The translations under genes and the position numbers were made by a program. From Paraburkholderia adhaesiva (GTDB lineage Bacteria; Pseudomonadota; Gammaproteobacteria; Burkholderiales; Burkholderiaceae), in the NCBI RefSeq assembly GCF_021390575.1, contig NZ_JAJEJQ010000002.1, forward strand, positions 1,178,001-1,242,000: DNA of 64,000 bases, read 5' to 3'. Below the pieces are notes generated by a model. The model searched no databases and had not been told where the DNA came from. It was given only the letters and a program-made list of their open reading frames with translations. This document shows, piece after piece, positions 16,736 to 25,077 of the stretch. The number at the start of each line of letters is the position of its first letter. Position 1 is the stretch's first letter.

Positions 16736-19405
16736 CTAGTGCGCGCCCCCGCCCGAACCGACGAACTCCATGCGCCCCTGCGACGCATCGTAGCGACAGA
16801 CGATCTTCGCGCCCTCCTTCACATCGCCCTTTAGCATCGCCTTGGCCAGTTCGTTTTCCACCATCTGCTGAATCTGGCGCCGCAATTCGCGTGCGCCGAA
16901 CTCGGGGCGGTAGCCGATAGCCGCGAGGTGATCGACGACGCTATCGTTGAACTTCAGCTCGATATCCTGGCTATGTGCCATCCGCTCCACCTGGCGGAGC
17001 AGCAGGTGCACGATCGAGCGCAGTTCGTCATCGGTGAGCGGCTGAAACACAATGATTTCGTCGATGCGATTCAGAAACTCCGGCCTGAAATGCTGGCGCA
17101 ATTCGGTCAGCACGGCGTTCTGTGTGGACGCCTCGCCACTCGAGAGAAACCCCGGGCCCGAACGTTTCTGACCGGAAACCACGTCCGAACCCAGATTGCT
17201 GGTTGCTATGACGACGGTGTTGCTGAAATCCACGACACGGCCCTTTCCATCCGTGAGCCGTCCGTCATCGAATACCTGGAGCAGCACGTTGTAGACATCG
17301 GAATGGGCTTTCTCGATCTCGTCGAGCAGGATCACGCAATACGGTCGGCGGCGCACGCGTTCTGTGAGTTGCCCGCCCTCGTCGTAACCGACGTAGCCCG
17401 GCGGCGAACCGATGAGTCGCGACACCGCATGGCGCTCCATGTACTCGCTCATGTCGATGCGGACGATCGCGTCCTCGTCGCCGAACACGGCCTCCGCGAG
17501 CGCCTTCGCCAGTTCCGTCTTGCCCACGCCGGTCGGTCCGAGGAACAGGAATACTGCAGTCGGCCGCCTGCCGCGCCGCAACCCGGCGCGTGAGCGGCGC
17601 ACTGCATCGCTCACAGCGACGATCGCCTTTTCCTGGCCGATCACTCGCTCATGCAGCCGTTTCTCCATTTCGAGCAGGCGCGTGCGTTCTTCGGCGGTGA
17701 GCTGCGTGACCGGCACGCCCGTCAGCTTCGCGACGATCTCGGCGACGTGCTCGGTCGTCACGTCGGAGGTCACGGAGCCGAGACGGCTCTTCCACTCCGA
17801 GGTGGCTTCGGACAAGGCTTTTTCCTTGTTCGCAATAGGCTCGTCTAACGCATGTGCCCGCTCGAAATTCTTGCGCGTCGCTGCGTAGTCCTGCTCGCGC
17901 CGCAACTGCGCCAGTTCCGCTTCGAGTTCGAGGATCGCTGCGGGCCGCGACGTTGCGGCGAGGTGGACGCGTGCCGCAGCCTGATCGATGAGGTCAATGG
18001 CCTTGTCGGGCAGGAAGCGTCCCGTCACGTATCGGTCAGACAGTTCGGCGGCCGCGACGAGCGCATCGTCGCGGATCGTGACGCGGTGGTGCACTTCGAG
18101 CTTGTCGCGCAGGCCGCGCAGGATGTTGATAGTCTGATCGACGCTCGGCTCCGACACGAACACGGGCTGGAATCGGCGCTCGAGTGCTGCATCCTTTTCG
18201 ATGTACTTTTGATATTCAGCGAGCGTCGTCGCACCGATCAGGTTAAGTTCGCCGCGCGCCATCGCCGGCTTGAATACATTGGCGATATCGACGCCGCCTT
18301 CGCCGCCGCCCTGACCCGCGCCGACAATCATGTGCACTTCGTCGATGAACAGCACCAGCGTATCGCGCTGCGCGGAAATTTCCTCCATCACCTGCTTCAC
18401 GCGCTCTTCGAATTCGCCGCGATATTTGGCACCCGCGATCAATCCGTTCACGTTCAGTTCGACAAGCCGCCGTCCCCGCAGCGATTCCGGCACATCGCCG
18501 TTGAGCATGCGCTGAGCCAGGCCTTCCGCGATGGCGGTTTTGCCCACCCCGGGTTCGCCGATCAGGACCGGATTATTCTTGCGCCGCCGCGCGAGCACCT
18601 CGACAACCGTTTCGATCTCGCTGGAGCGCCCGATGACGGGATCAAGCTTGCCCTCGCTCGCGAGTGCCGTCAGGTCGCGGCTGTACTGGTCGAGTTGCGG
18701 CGTGGGGCTCGCACTCTTCGCGGCGGGTCGTTCGCGCTTGTCACCTTCGGCCTCGACTAGCCGCTGCAGCACTTTCTGCGGCGTGACGCCGTAACGCCCG
18801 AGCAGATGGCTGGCGAAGCTGTCTTGCACCTGCGAAAGCCCGAACACCAGATGTTCGGGCGCGACGTAACTATGTCCAAGTTCGCGCGAGACGAGAAACG
18901 CGCGGTCGATCGCGCATTTCAGGCGCGGAGAGACAGCAATACGACCCTCATCGACGGCTTGCGGCGGCTCACGTTTCTGCGCGTTTGCGTCGATATACGC
19001 TCGCACGTCATCGGGTTCGATGCCGAGGCGCTTGAGCATCGCGACACCCGCCTCGTTGCCGGCGATCTCGTACAACAGGTGTTCCGTATCGACCTCGCGC
19101 CTGCCAAACTGCATTGCGCGTTCGGCGGCGCGCTGCAGCAATTCGCGTGCGACGTCGCTCAAATAGCGTTCGACGACGGCACTGTCGCCAGTTTCCATCG
19201 CCTGCTGCACGCCTTGCGGCGCAGCATCTTCTTGCTGCGCGCCGCGAAACAGCGCTTCGAGCGGGCTTAGCGTGCGCTGGTGGCGCGTCAGTTGCGCGTA
19301 GTGATAATCGCAAACGTCGACGTAGCGCCGCCTGCCGTCCTGCAACACGGCGACCCGAACCGTCGCCGGACGCACGCCGCAAACGTCGCAGTTGAACTGA
19401 GCCAT
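16736..19405 (-). CDS. ClpG/ClpK-like AAA+ disaggregase (Clp/Hsp100) with N-terminal zinc-binding region
   Basis: About 889 aa. The N-terminus has a Cys pair and Cys/His (CDVCGVRP, then VDVCDYHY), as in ClpG/ClpK, the stand-alone disaggregases linked to heat tolerance. Then comes a Clp-N repeat region (about 90-230), AAA domain 1 with GEPGVGKTA and DEVHMIVGAG, a short ClpC-sized middle domain (about 430-520), AAA domain 2 with GPTGVGKTE and GSPPGYVGYDEGG, and the ClpB D2-small domain. It should unfold and rescue aggregated proteins, probably without ClpP, since no IGF/IGL-type ClpP loop was noticed. AAGGAGA precedes ATG 19405. ClpC-like ATPases with the same layout are the alternative. No known heat-resistance island genes adjoin it. 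Confidence 0.85.
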   Translation of the reverse strand: MAQFNCDVCGVRPATVRVAVLQDGRRRYVDVCDYHYAQLTRHQRTLSPLEALFRGAQQEDAAPQGVQQAMETGDSAVVERYLSDVARELLQRAAERAMQFGRREVDTEHLLYEIAGNEAGVAMLKRLGIEPDDVRAYIDANAQKREPPQAVDEGRIAVSPRLKCAIDRAFLVSRELGHSYVAPEHLVFGLSQVQDSFASHLLGRYGVTPQKVLQRLVEAEGDKRERPAAKSASPTPQLDQYSRDLTALASEGKLDPVIGRSSEIETVVEVLARRRKNNPVLIGEPGVGKTAIAEGLAQRMLNGDVPESLRGRRLVELNVNGLIAGAKYRGEFEERVKQVMEEISAQRDTLVLFIDEVHMIVGAGQGGGEGGVDIANVFKPAMARGELNLIGATTLAEYQKYIEKDAALERRFQPVFVSEPSVDQTINILRGLRDKLEVHHRVTIRDDALVAAAELSDRYVTGRFLPDKAIDLIDQAAARVHLAATSRPAAILELEAELAQLRREQDYAATRKNFERAHALDEPIANKEKALSEATSEWKSRLGSVTSDVTTEHVAEIVAKLTGVPVTQLTAEERTRLLEMEKRLHERVIGQEKAIVAVSDAVRRSRAGLRRGRRPTAVFLFLGPTGVGKTELAKALAEAVFGDEDAIVRIDMSEYMERHAVSRLIGSPPGYVGYDEGGQLTERVRRRPYCVILLDEIEKAHSDVYNVLLQVFDDGRLTDGKGRVVDFSNTVVIATSNLGSDVVSGQKRSGPGFLSSGEASTQNAVLTELRQHFRPEFLNRIDEIIVFQPLTDDELRSIVHLLLRQVERMAHSQDIELKFNDSVVDHLAAIGYRPEFGARELRRQIQQMVENELAKAMLKGDVKEGAKIVCRYDASQGRMEFVGSGGGAH

Positions 19406-19627
19406 TTCGTCTCCTTGAGAGCATCGCGCCGTGTACACGGTCGCCGGCTCCCCGGTCGACGCAGCGTACCGGTCAGGCGCTTGAAAGCCAGAAGCAATCG
19501 CCGTTGCGAAGTTCAGCAGACATCGTAGCGTTTAATCGCAAGCCGTGCCGACTCGCTGCCGAGTTGCTTAAACGAAACGAAAAGCACGCTGGGAACGTGC
19601 GACGACGGGCGTCTGGAGGAAGCGCGC

Positions 19628-20689
19628 TCAGGCCTCGGCCTTCCTTTCCTTGATCCACTCGGAGAGCAGTGTGGACGACACGGCCAGAATCACCGGTCCG
19701 ATAAAGAGCCCTACGATGCCAAACGCAAACAGGCCCCCGAGCACGCCGGAAAGGATCAGCAACATCGAAAGATTTACACCGCGTCTGATGAGGAGTGGGC
19801 GCAACAGCTTGTCGACCAGTTCGACGACCACATACCAGACCAGCAGCAGGACAGCCGCGAGACGAGCGTCATGGACGAATAGCCAGACGACCCCGCCTAG
19901 CATCGGCAAAATCGGTCCGATCTGCGCAAGACACATCATGAGCAGCACGGCGGTCAATACGCCGGCACCCGGCACGCCAGCGAACCACAAACCGATCCCG
20001 CCGAGCGCCGACTGAATCACCGCCGTGACGACGATGCCGAGCGCGACCGCACGAATCGACGCACCGGCAAGGCGCACCGCTTCGGTACCGTAGCTCGGCG
20101 ATACGCGGTCCGCAAAGCGCGTGACATACGCGCTCGCCTGCTCGCCCTGCGCGAAGAGCACGCCCGTGATGATCACGGTGACGAACATGTGCATGACGAA
20201 CACGCCCACCGATGCGGCATGCGTAATCAACCAGTGCGCCGCGATCGATACATACGGTTCGAGTTGCGCGAGCATACCGCCCGTGCCTGCATCCGAGAGT
20301 GATTGCCACTTGCTGGCGATGCCCCTGCCGACCACCGGCAAGTCGCGGACCCAGTCTGGCGGCGGCGTGAGCGCGTAGTCGGGAAGCGCTGCGATCAGCT
20401 TCATGATGTCGCTGCCGTGCTGCGCAAGCGTGGAAATCGCTTCGTAGAGCGGCAGGACGATCACGACGAGCAGGATCAGCAACATGATCAGCGTGGCCAG
20501 CCAGCGACGATTGCCGCAACGGCGCTCGATGGCCAGCATCACCGGCCAGGTCGCGACGACGATCGTCGTCGCCCAGATGAGTCCGGGGATAAACGGTCGC
20601 ATCACGTAGAGCGAGCCGATCGTCAACGCACAGAGAATCGCGACGACGAACAGGGTGCGGGCAATATCCGGAGATTCTTGTGGCTTCAA
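19628..20689 (-). CDS. AI-2E family transporter (PerM-type permease)
   Basis: About 353 aa with the eight-helix pattern of the AI-2E/PerM family: TLFVVAILCALTIGSLYVM and LIWATTIVVATWPVMLAIE at the start, a large extracytoplasmic loop (about 80-150), and the conserved LRPLLIRRGVNLSMLLILSG and GIVGLFIGPVILAV at the end. Members export various small molecules or ions, and a role in AI-2 transport should not be assumed. The start is TTG 20689 (KPQESPDIARTL) preceded by GAGGAAAA. The much longer open frame reaching 21064 only runs under the divergent surE gene. Confidence 0.85.
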   Translation of the reverse strand: MKPQESPDIARTLFVVAILCALTIGSLYVMRPFIPGLIWATTIVVATWPVMLAIERRCGNRRWLATLIMLLILLVVIVLPLYEAISTLAQHGSDIMKLIAALPDYALTPPPDWVRDLPVVGRGIASKWQSLSDAGTGGMLAQLEPYVSIAAHWLITHAASVGVFVMHMFVTVIITGVLFAQGEQASAYVTRFADRVSPSYGTEAVRLAGASIRAVALGIVVTAVIQSALGGIGLWFAGVPGAGVLTAVLLMMCLAQIGPILPMLGGVVWLFVHDARLAAVLLLVWYVVVELVDKLLRPLLIRRGVNLSMLLILSGVLGGLFAFGIVGLFIGPVILAVSSTLLSEWIKERKAEA

Positions 20690-20915
20690 GGCGTTTTCCT
20701 CGCGGCGAGCAGCCACGCTGGTCGATGAACACGTTAGCCGAAGCTCGCGTCCAAAGACACGACGCTCGCCTGGCCACAGACGAACTAGTCTATCCTGGAT
20801 GCGCGCTGTCCCGTCGCGACCCGAGCCTGCATCGTTCGTGCCCGTAGTCATGGGCGCGGCGGCACTCTGGGATAATGGCCGTTCCCTGAAACTGTCCCGT
20901 CCGAAGAGACCCGCC

Positions 20916-21701
20916 ATGTCTGTTTCCGATCCGAAACTGCCCTGTGTTCTGCTGACCAACGACGATGGCATCGACGCGCCGGGCCTCGGTGTGCTGGAGG
21001 CCGTCGCGGCCGAACTGGCCCATGAAGTCTGGGTTGTTGCGCCGGAACACGACCAGAGCGGCACGTCGCACTCGATCAGTCTGCACTCGCCACTGCGTGT
21101 GAGCCGCCGCGGTCAGCGGCGTTTCGGCGTGATGGGCACGCCGGGCGACTGCGTCGTGATGGCCGTGCGTCAACTGATGGGCGACGTGACACCCTCGCTC
21201 GTCCTCTCGGGCATCAATCGCGGCGGCAATCTCGGTGTCGAAACGATGTTTTCCGGCACGGTCGGCGCGGCCATGACCGGCGTGCTGCTCGGGCTGCCAT
21301 CGATTGCGCTGAGCCAGACGTTCCGGGACCGCGAGCGTGTGCGTTGGGACACCGCACACGCGCTCGCACCGGATACGATCCGCCGCCTCGCCCGCGTGGC
21401 GCATGACGCGCCCATCTGCCTGAACGTAAATTTCCCCGATATCGATGCCAGCGCGGCGGGACCGCTGACGATTACGCGCCAGGGTGTCGGGCTGGTTCAG
21501 GGAATCGATGTCGTGCCACAAATCGATCCGCGTGGCATCGACTATCACTGGCTGCGTTTCAACCGGGGACCGCGTGAAAATGGCCCCGATACGGAAACGG
21601 CCGTGGTCAATTCGGGCCGGGTGTCGGTGACCCCGCTGCACTTCGAGCGCACAGATGAACGCGCTTTCGCAAGGTTGCAGGCAGCGCTTGAAGCGGGCTG
21701 A
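20916..21701 (+). CDS. surE: 5'/3'-nucleotidase SurE
   Basis: About 261 aa. It has the SurE metal-binding N-terminus LLTNDDGIDAPG, the VVAPEHDQSGTSHSISLH loop, the GTPGDCVV motif, and SGINRGGNLG with the conserved Asn. SurE dephosphorylates nucleoside monophosphates and short polyphosphate, and is tied to stationary-phase survival. Start ATG 20916 gives the normal SurE N-terminus; the upstream frame is not coding. In many proteobacteria surE sits with pcm, nlpD and rpoS, but here it stands alone between a divergent permease gene and a convergent CBS-BON gene, so it may be a second copy. Confidence 0.9.
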   Translation: MSVSDPKLPCVLLTNDDGIDAPGLGVLEAVAAELAHEVWVVAPEHDQSGTSHSISLHSPLRVSRRGQRRFGVMGTPGDCVVMAVRQLMGDVTPSLVLSGINRGGNLGVETMFSGTVGAAMTGVLLGLPSIALSQTFRDRERVRWDTAHALAPDTIRRLARVAHDAPICLNVNFPDIDASAAGPLTITRQGVGLVQGIDVVPQIDPRGIDYHWLRFNRGPRENGPDTETAVVNSGRVSVTPLHFERTDERAFARLQAALEAG

Positions 21702-21799
21702 TGAGTCACGCCCGCTGCCAGGACGTCGCGGCAGATTCGGCGCCGCTAATGGCCGGGACAGCGAGACGGTAGGGATGGTGCGCCGCACTCGCGCACGGT

Positions 21800-21830
21800 G
21801 CGGCGACGGCGACGCGCCATGCGTCGCCGC
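21800..21830. terminator. Hairpin between convergent surE and CBS-BON genes
   Basis: Perfect 9-base arms GCGGCGACG and CGTCGCCGC with a 13-base loop, in the gap between two convergent stops. No T run follows, so it may be a Rho-assisted end or only a GC-rich palindrome. Confidence 0.4.
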
Positions 21831-21853
21831 GCGAAGTGCCATCTAAAGCGCAA

Positions 21854-22543
21854 TCAAAATCCAGGCATGGCCGGATACGGCTCGGTGTGATCTTCCACGC
21901 CGCGCACGCCGGGAATCCGCTCAGCCGCGACACGCACCGCCTGCACCGCTTCCATCGAACTGAAGATGCCCCAGAGGTGCACGACGCCGTTCTCGACGAC
22001 GAGATTGCGCCCGGCGAACGACCACGGCCGTCCTTCGAGCTCGGACATCAATTGTTCGCGGATCTCACGGTCGGTAGCCGACACCGTCTCCGCTTCCTGC
22101 GCTCTGCTCGCCAGCGCCTGCAGCAGATTCGCCCGGCTCACGATGCCGACGACCTGCCCATCACGCAGCACGGGCACGCGTTTGACACCGCGCGTTTCCA
22201 TGATCGTCGCGATCTTCGAAAGCGATTCCTCTTCGCCCACGCAGATCACCTCGTGCGTCATGACGTCTTCCACGCGGTTCGCGTGCGATTTCACATAGGC
22301 ATCGGCGTCCGCGCGCGCCGCAAAGAAGTCGAGCCAGCGCCCACGGCGCGTCGTCTTGTCGGTGCCAATTTCGACGCGTCGCAACAAATCACCCTCGCTG
22401 ATGATACCGACGAGACGTCCGCCCGCATCGACCACCGGGGCGCCGCTGATGTGGCGTTCGACTAGTAATGAAGCTGCGTCGCGGACAGTCATGTCCGGCT
22501 TGACGGTGACGACATTGGTGGTCATGACATCCAGTGCACGCAT
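21854..22543 (-). CDS. CBS-pair and BON domain protein
   Basis: About 229 aa. Two CBS motifs form a Bateman module (residues about 5-60 with DAASLLVERHISGAPVVD and GIISEGDLL; about 85-150 with VMTHEVICVGEEESL and RVPVLRDGQVVGIVSRANLL). A C-terminal BON-like domain (about 160-225) carries the pattern VENGVVHLWGIFSS. CBS pairs sense adenylate nucleotides; BON domains bind lipids or membranes. Such genes are common in stress and low-oxygen loci of Burkholderia. ATG 22543 has GGGAGA six bases upstream. A perfect FNR-type box at class II distance from a possible -10 supports induction at low oxygen. Confidence 0.85.
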   Translation of the reverse strand: MRALDVMTTNVVTVKPDMTVRDAASLLVERHISGAPVVDAGGRLVGIISEGDLLRRVEIGTDKTTRRGRWLDFFAARADADAYVKSHANRVEDVMTHEVICVGEEESLSKIATIMETRGVKRVPVLRDGQVVGIVSRANLLQALASRAQEAETVSATDREIREQLMSELEGRPWSFAGRNLVVENGVVHLWGIFSSMEAVQAVRVAAERIPGVRGVEDHTEPYPAMPGF

Positions 22544-22617
22544 GATCGTTCTCCCAGTTCGCTTATGTGCCAGAGGTGCTCCCCTTTCAAAGCGTAGTGG
22601 TCGTCCGCGTTGCGGCA

Positions 22618-22631
22618 TTGATATGCATCAA
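22618..22631 (-). promoter_or_regulatory. FNR/ANR-type box TTGAT-ATGC-ATCAA upstream of the CBS-BON gene
   Basis: A perfect consensus box centred 81 bases before ATG 22543. On the minus strand, TACGCT (22591-22596) lies 21 bases downstream of the box, close to the spacing of class II FNR-activated promoters (box centred at -41.5). Start of transcription would fall near 22583. Confidence 0.7.
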
Positions 22632-22942
22632 CGCACTGACAAATGAATCAGATCTGTATGACGAATATATAGGAAACAGAGTGCGCGACGGGCACGATCG
22701 CTGCTGCACTCTGGGCGGATTCGAGTTCGTCACGCGAACCGTTCCGGAAATGGCACCCGAGTGCATTGTATGGCAGCCCGGTCGCAATCTGCGTTGCGGC
22801 GTCCATCGCCTCGGCATTCGCGCATGGCCGTTCCATTGATACTTAACGAAATCGAATTCGCAATTTGTAATTCGCATTACTGAATAAAAGACAGAAACCA
22901 TCTTTCATCCAACGCGGGCGGATATGTCCCGAACTACCGGCA

Positions 22943-22970
22943 GCCCTCCGACACCGCGATGCCGGAGGGC
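22943..22970 (-). terminator. Probable terminator of the cyclase gene
   Basis: GCCCTCCG and CGGAGGGC form an 8-base stem with a 12-base loop, starting 18 bases after the cyclase stop. There is no long T tract. Confidence 0.5.
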
Positions 22971-22987
22971 ACAACTCCAATTCAGGC

Positions 22988-23767
22988 TTATGCCTGCACC
23001 AGCGCGAGCACGCGCAGCGGACTACCCGAGCCGGCCTGGATCTTCAGCGGCGCGGAAACGATAACCGCGCCCGTCGGGGGCAACTGGTCGAGATTTTTCA
23101 GGCACTGCAGGCCATAGCGGTTTGCACCATGCATCAACGTGTGGCACGGGTACGGGATCGGCCAGGCGTATGACTGCCCCGCATCCGTGTTGATCGTCTC
23201 GACACCGAAACCGTGAACCTTACGCTCGTGGATCAGCCATTCGACCGCTTCCTGCGTTGGCCCCGGCGTGTGTGCGCCGTCTTCGTGCAGATTCAGGAAC
23301 GCCGCCGGATCAGTGCGCTTCGACCAGTCCGACCGGAACAGAACCCAGGCGCCGGCCGGAATACGGCCGTGTTTCACTTCCCACGCCTCGAGAAACCCGA
23401 CCGTCAACAGCCAGTCCGGATTCGCCCCGACTTCGGCGCTCGCATCAATCACGACCGCAGGCGCAATGAAATTCTTCACGTCGATCGTGTCGACGGAATT
23501 CTGTGCGTGATCCTTGCCACTAATCCAGTGCACAGGTGCATCGAAATGTGTGCCGGTGTGCTCGCCACAGGAAAAATTGTTCCAGTACCAGCCGGGGCCC
23601 TGTTCATCGTACTGACTGATTTTTTCCATTTTGAACGCCCAGACCTGACCGAACTGCGGCGGCAGTTGCAGCGCCGGAAATTCCGGTGAAAGTGTTTGCG
23701 TCAGATCCACGATGCGTACGTTGCCGCTCGCCAGATCGAAAGTCAGTTGCTCCAGACTGCTCGTCAT
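22988..23767 (-). CDS. Cyclase-family metal-dependent hydrolase (isatin hydrolase/kynurenine formamidase type)
   Basis: About 259 aa. The hallmark metal-binding motif HTGTHFDAPVHW lies near residue 70, followed by SGKDHAQNSVDTIDV and a later GVETINTDAG stretch. This family (PF04199) contains isatin hydrolase, which opens isatin to isatinate, kynurenine formamidase KynB, and several carbamoyl/amide hydrolases. At 259 aa it is longer than typical KynB (about 210) and nearer to isatin hydrolases, but the substrate cannot be fixed from sequence. It is divergent from a MarR gene and close to iorAB, which fits indole-type catabolism. Confidence 0.8.
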   Translation of the reverse strand: MTSSLEQLTFDLASGNVRIVDLTQTLSPEFPALQLPPQFGQVWAFKMEKISQYDEQGPGWYWNNFSCGEHTGTHFDAPVHWISGKDHAQNSVDTIDVKNFIAPAVVIDASAEVGANPDWLLTVGFLEAWEVKHGRIPAGAWVLFRSDWSKRTDPAAFLNLHEDGAHTPGPTQEAVEWLIHERKVHGFGVETINTDAGQSYAWPIPYPCHTLMHGANRYGLQCLKNLDQLPPTGAVIVSAPLKIQAGSGSPLRVLALVQA

Positions 23768-23904
23768 CCTGCGCTCCTCACGAATACCATCTGTTCTCTT
23801 CTCGCGAATGCGACGCAGCTCGGCTGCATCGCATTCGCACCCCTGCCATTCCGCACCCGCCGGACCACCTCACGCTGCTGCGAGATCCGCATAGCGACAA
23901 CGCA

Positions 23905-23922
23905 ATTATCTTTAGGTCTAAA
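23905..23922 (-). promoter_or_regulatory. Palindromic operator abutting the -10 of the cyclase gene
   Basis: TTTAG-GT-CTAAA (23911-23922) is an inverted repeat lying directly beside GATAAT (23905-23910 on the minus strand), a good -10 element for the cyclase gene. Two more short palindromes, AACCATGGTT (23932-23941) and GGTTAACC, follow on the MarR side. The MarR protein encoded divergently is the natural candidate to bind here. Confidence 0.45.
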
Positions 23923-24043
23923 TTAATTCAAAACCATGGTTAACCCGTTTTTTGTGCCTGACGAAAATGACTGGCCGTGGCGCCGTGGTATCGTCGCGTG
24001 TCGTCGGGCAAGGCCCGCATTCGTTACGCTGCAATTTCCCCGT

Positions 24044-24493
24044 ATGAGTCAGTCTTCCACCGGCAGTTTCGTCGACAGTTACACCCCCGCTCTGCTCGCG
24101 CAGGTCAGCCAGCTTATTTCCGGCGAATTCCATGTGATCGTTCAGGCCAGCGGTTTTGAAATCTCCGATTGGCGTGTGCTTTCCACGCTATCGGACGGCA
24201 AGGCGATCAGCATCGGTCAGCTCGCACAGGTTTCCGTCACGAAACAACCCACCGTCACGCGGTTGCTCGACCGCATGGAGGCTCAGGGTTACGTCAAGCG
24301 CATCCCGCACCCGACTGATCGGCGCGTCACACTGGTCCGCATCACCCCGCAGGGGCAGAAGCTCGTGTCGGCGCTGATGAAGCAAGCGAAGATCCATGAG
24401 GACCAGGTGCTTGCTCCACTCGGCAAGGAAAAATCGGAAGAGCTCAAAGCCACACTGCGGCTGCTGATTGATCTGCACCGTCCATCCGCCTGA
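24044..24493 (+). CDS. MarR-family transcriptional regulator
   Basis: About 149 aa, a standard MarR protein: dimerisation helices at both ends, WRVLSTLSDGKAISIGQLAQ as the first DNA-binding helix, TKQPTVTRLLDRMEAQGYVK as recognition helix, and HPTDRRVTLVRITPQGQKL as the wing. It is transcribed away from the cyclase-family hydrolase gene and towards the thioesterase/iorBA genes, which end at 24612. It likely controls the cyclase gene and itself through the palindromes around 23911-23945. ATG 24044 is chosen because the upstream frame (from 23936) covers the operator region and is not protein-like. Confidence 0.8.
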   Translation: MSQSSTGSFVDSYTPALLAQVSQLISGEFHVIVQASGFEISDWRVLSTLSDGKAISIGQLAQVSVTKQPTVTRLLDRMEAQGYVKRIPHPTDRRVTLVRITPQGQKLVSALMKQAKIHEDQVLAPLGKEKSEELKATLRLLIDLHRPSA

Positions 24494-24611
24494 AATCGAT
24501 GCCCGGAATGGCCGCGCTTTAAACGACTTACGCGCATTGCGTATCGTCATGCGGTCAACCGCGCAAACATGATCGTTCCTGATTCCGCCACGCAGCGCAC
24601 CCGCGCCGGTT

Positions 24612-25046
24612 TCAACCGTTATCCGCGGTCTTTGCCGGGCGTACGATCGCTGCCCGCAAGTCGTCCGGAATCGCAATCGACAGATGTGTGTCGAGTGAAG
24701 TCGTCACCATGGTCTGCCGGGCGGACATGCGCACCACTCCGTCCACGCCCACGCACGTCCACGCGAGCGTCAGCGATTTTTGCCCGATGCGCTCGACGTC
24801 CAGCGCAAGCCACACGTGCTCACCCATCTTGCTGACTGCCTTGAAGTCGACGTCGAGATGCACCGTTGGCACGCCGATCCTGCGCGCGCCAATCAAGCCG
24901 TGAAAGCCCTCGGGCAGCATTTCGTCGATCCACGCCTCGACCAGATCATTAAACAGTACGAAATACTGAGGAAAGAACACGATGCCGGCCGGGTCGCATT
25001 CTGAAAAGTGAATCTTGTGCTTCCGGCGGAACGTGTGGGTATCCAT
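24612..25046 (-). CDS. Acyl-CoA thioesterase of the 4-hydroxybenzoyl-CoA thioesterase (hot-dog) family
   Basis: About 144 aa. The hot-dog signature with the catalytic Asp is HFSECDPAGIVFFPQYFVLF, followed by a long helix and strands VPTVHLDVDFKAVSKMGEHV and LTLAWTCVGVDG. It hydrolyses acyl- or aryl-CoA. The start is ATG 25046 with GGAG upstream. It lies 31 bases after iorB on the same strand, so it probably releases or recycles CoA from the arylacetyl-CoA made by the indolepyruvate oxidoreductase. Confidence 0.85.
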   Translation of the reverse strand: MDTHTFRRKHKIHFSECDPAGIVFFPQYFVLFNDLVEAWIDEMLPEGFHGLIGARRIGVPTVHLDVDFKAVSKMGEHVWLALDVERIGQKSLTLAWTCVGVDGVVRMSARQTMVTTSLDTHLSIAIPDDLRAAIVRPAKTADNG

Positions 25047-25077
25047 GCCTGCGTCTCCGTCATGCTTTTTCCGGCGG

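Larger units (their letters stand above)
22544..22987. other. Intergenic region holding FNR-type promoter and a terminator hairpin
   Basis: No gene is supported. It contains the FNR-type box at 22618-22631 for the CBS-BON gene and the hairpin at 22943-22970 behind the cyclase gene. The middle is moderately AT-rich without further clear signals. Confidence 0.5.

Noticed and set aside
19440..19500. Heat-shock (sigma-32) promoter before the ClpG-like gene
   Set aside because: CTTGAAA occurs but on the wrong strand for this gene, and no matching -10 was found.
20790..21842. 350-codon minus-strand frame over surE
   Set aside because: Antisense to a well-conserved surE; Arg/His-rich text without motifs.
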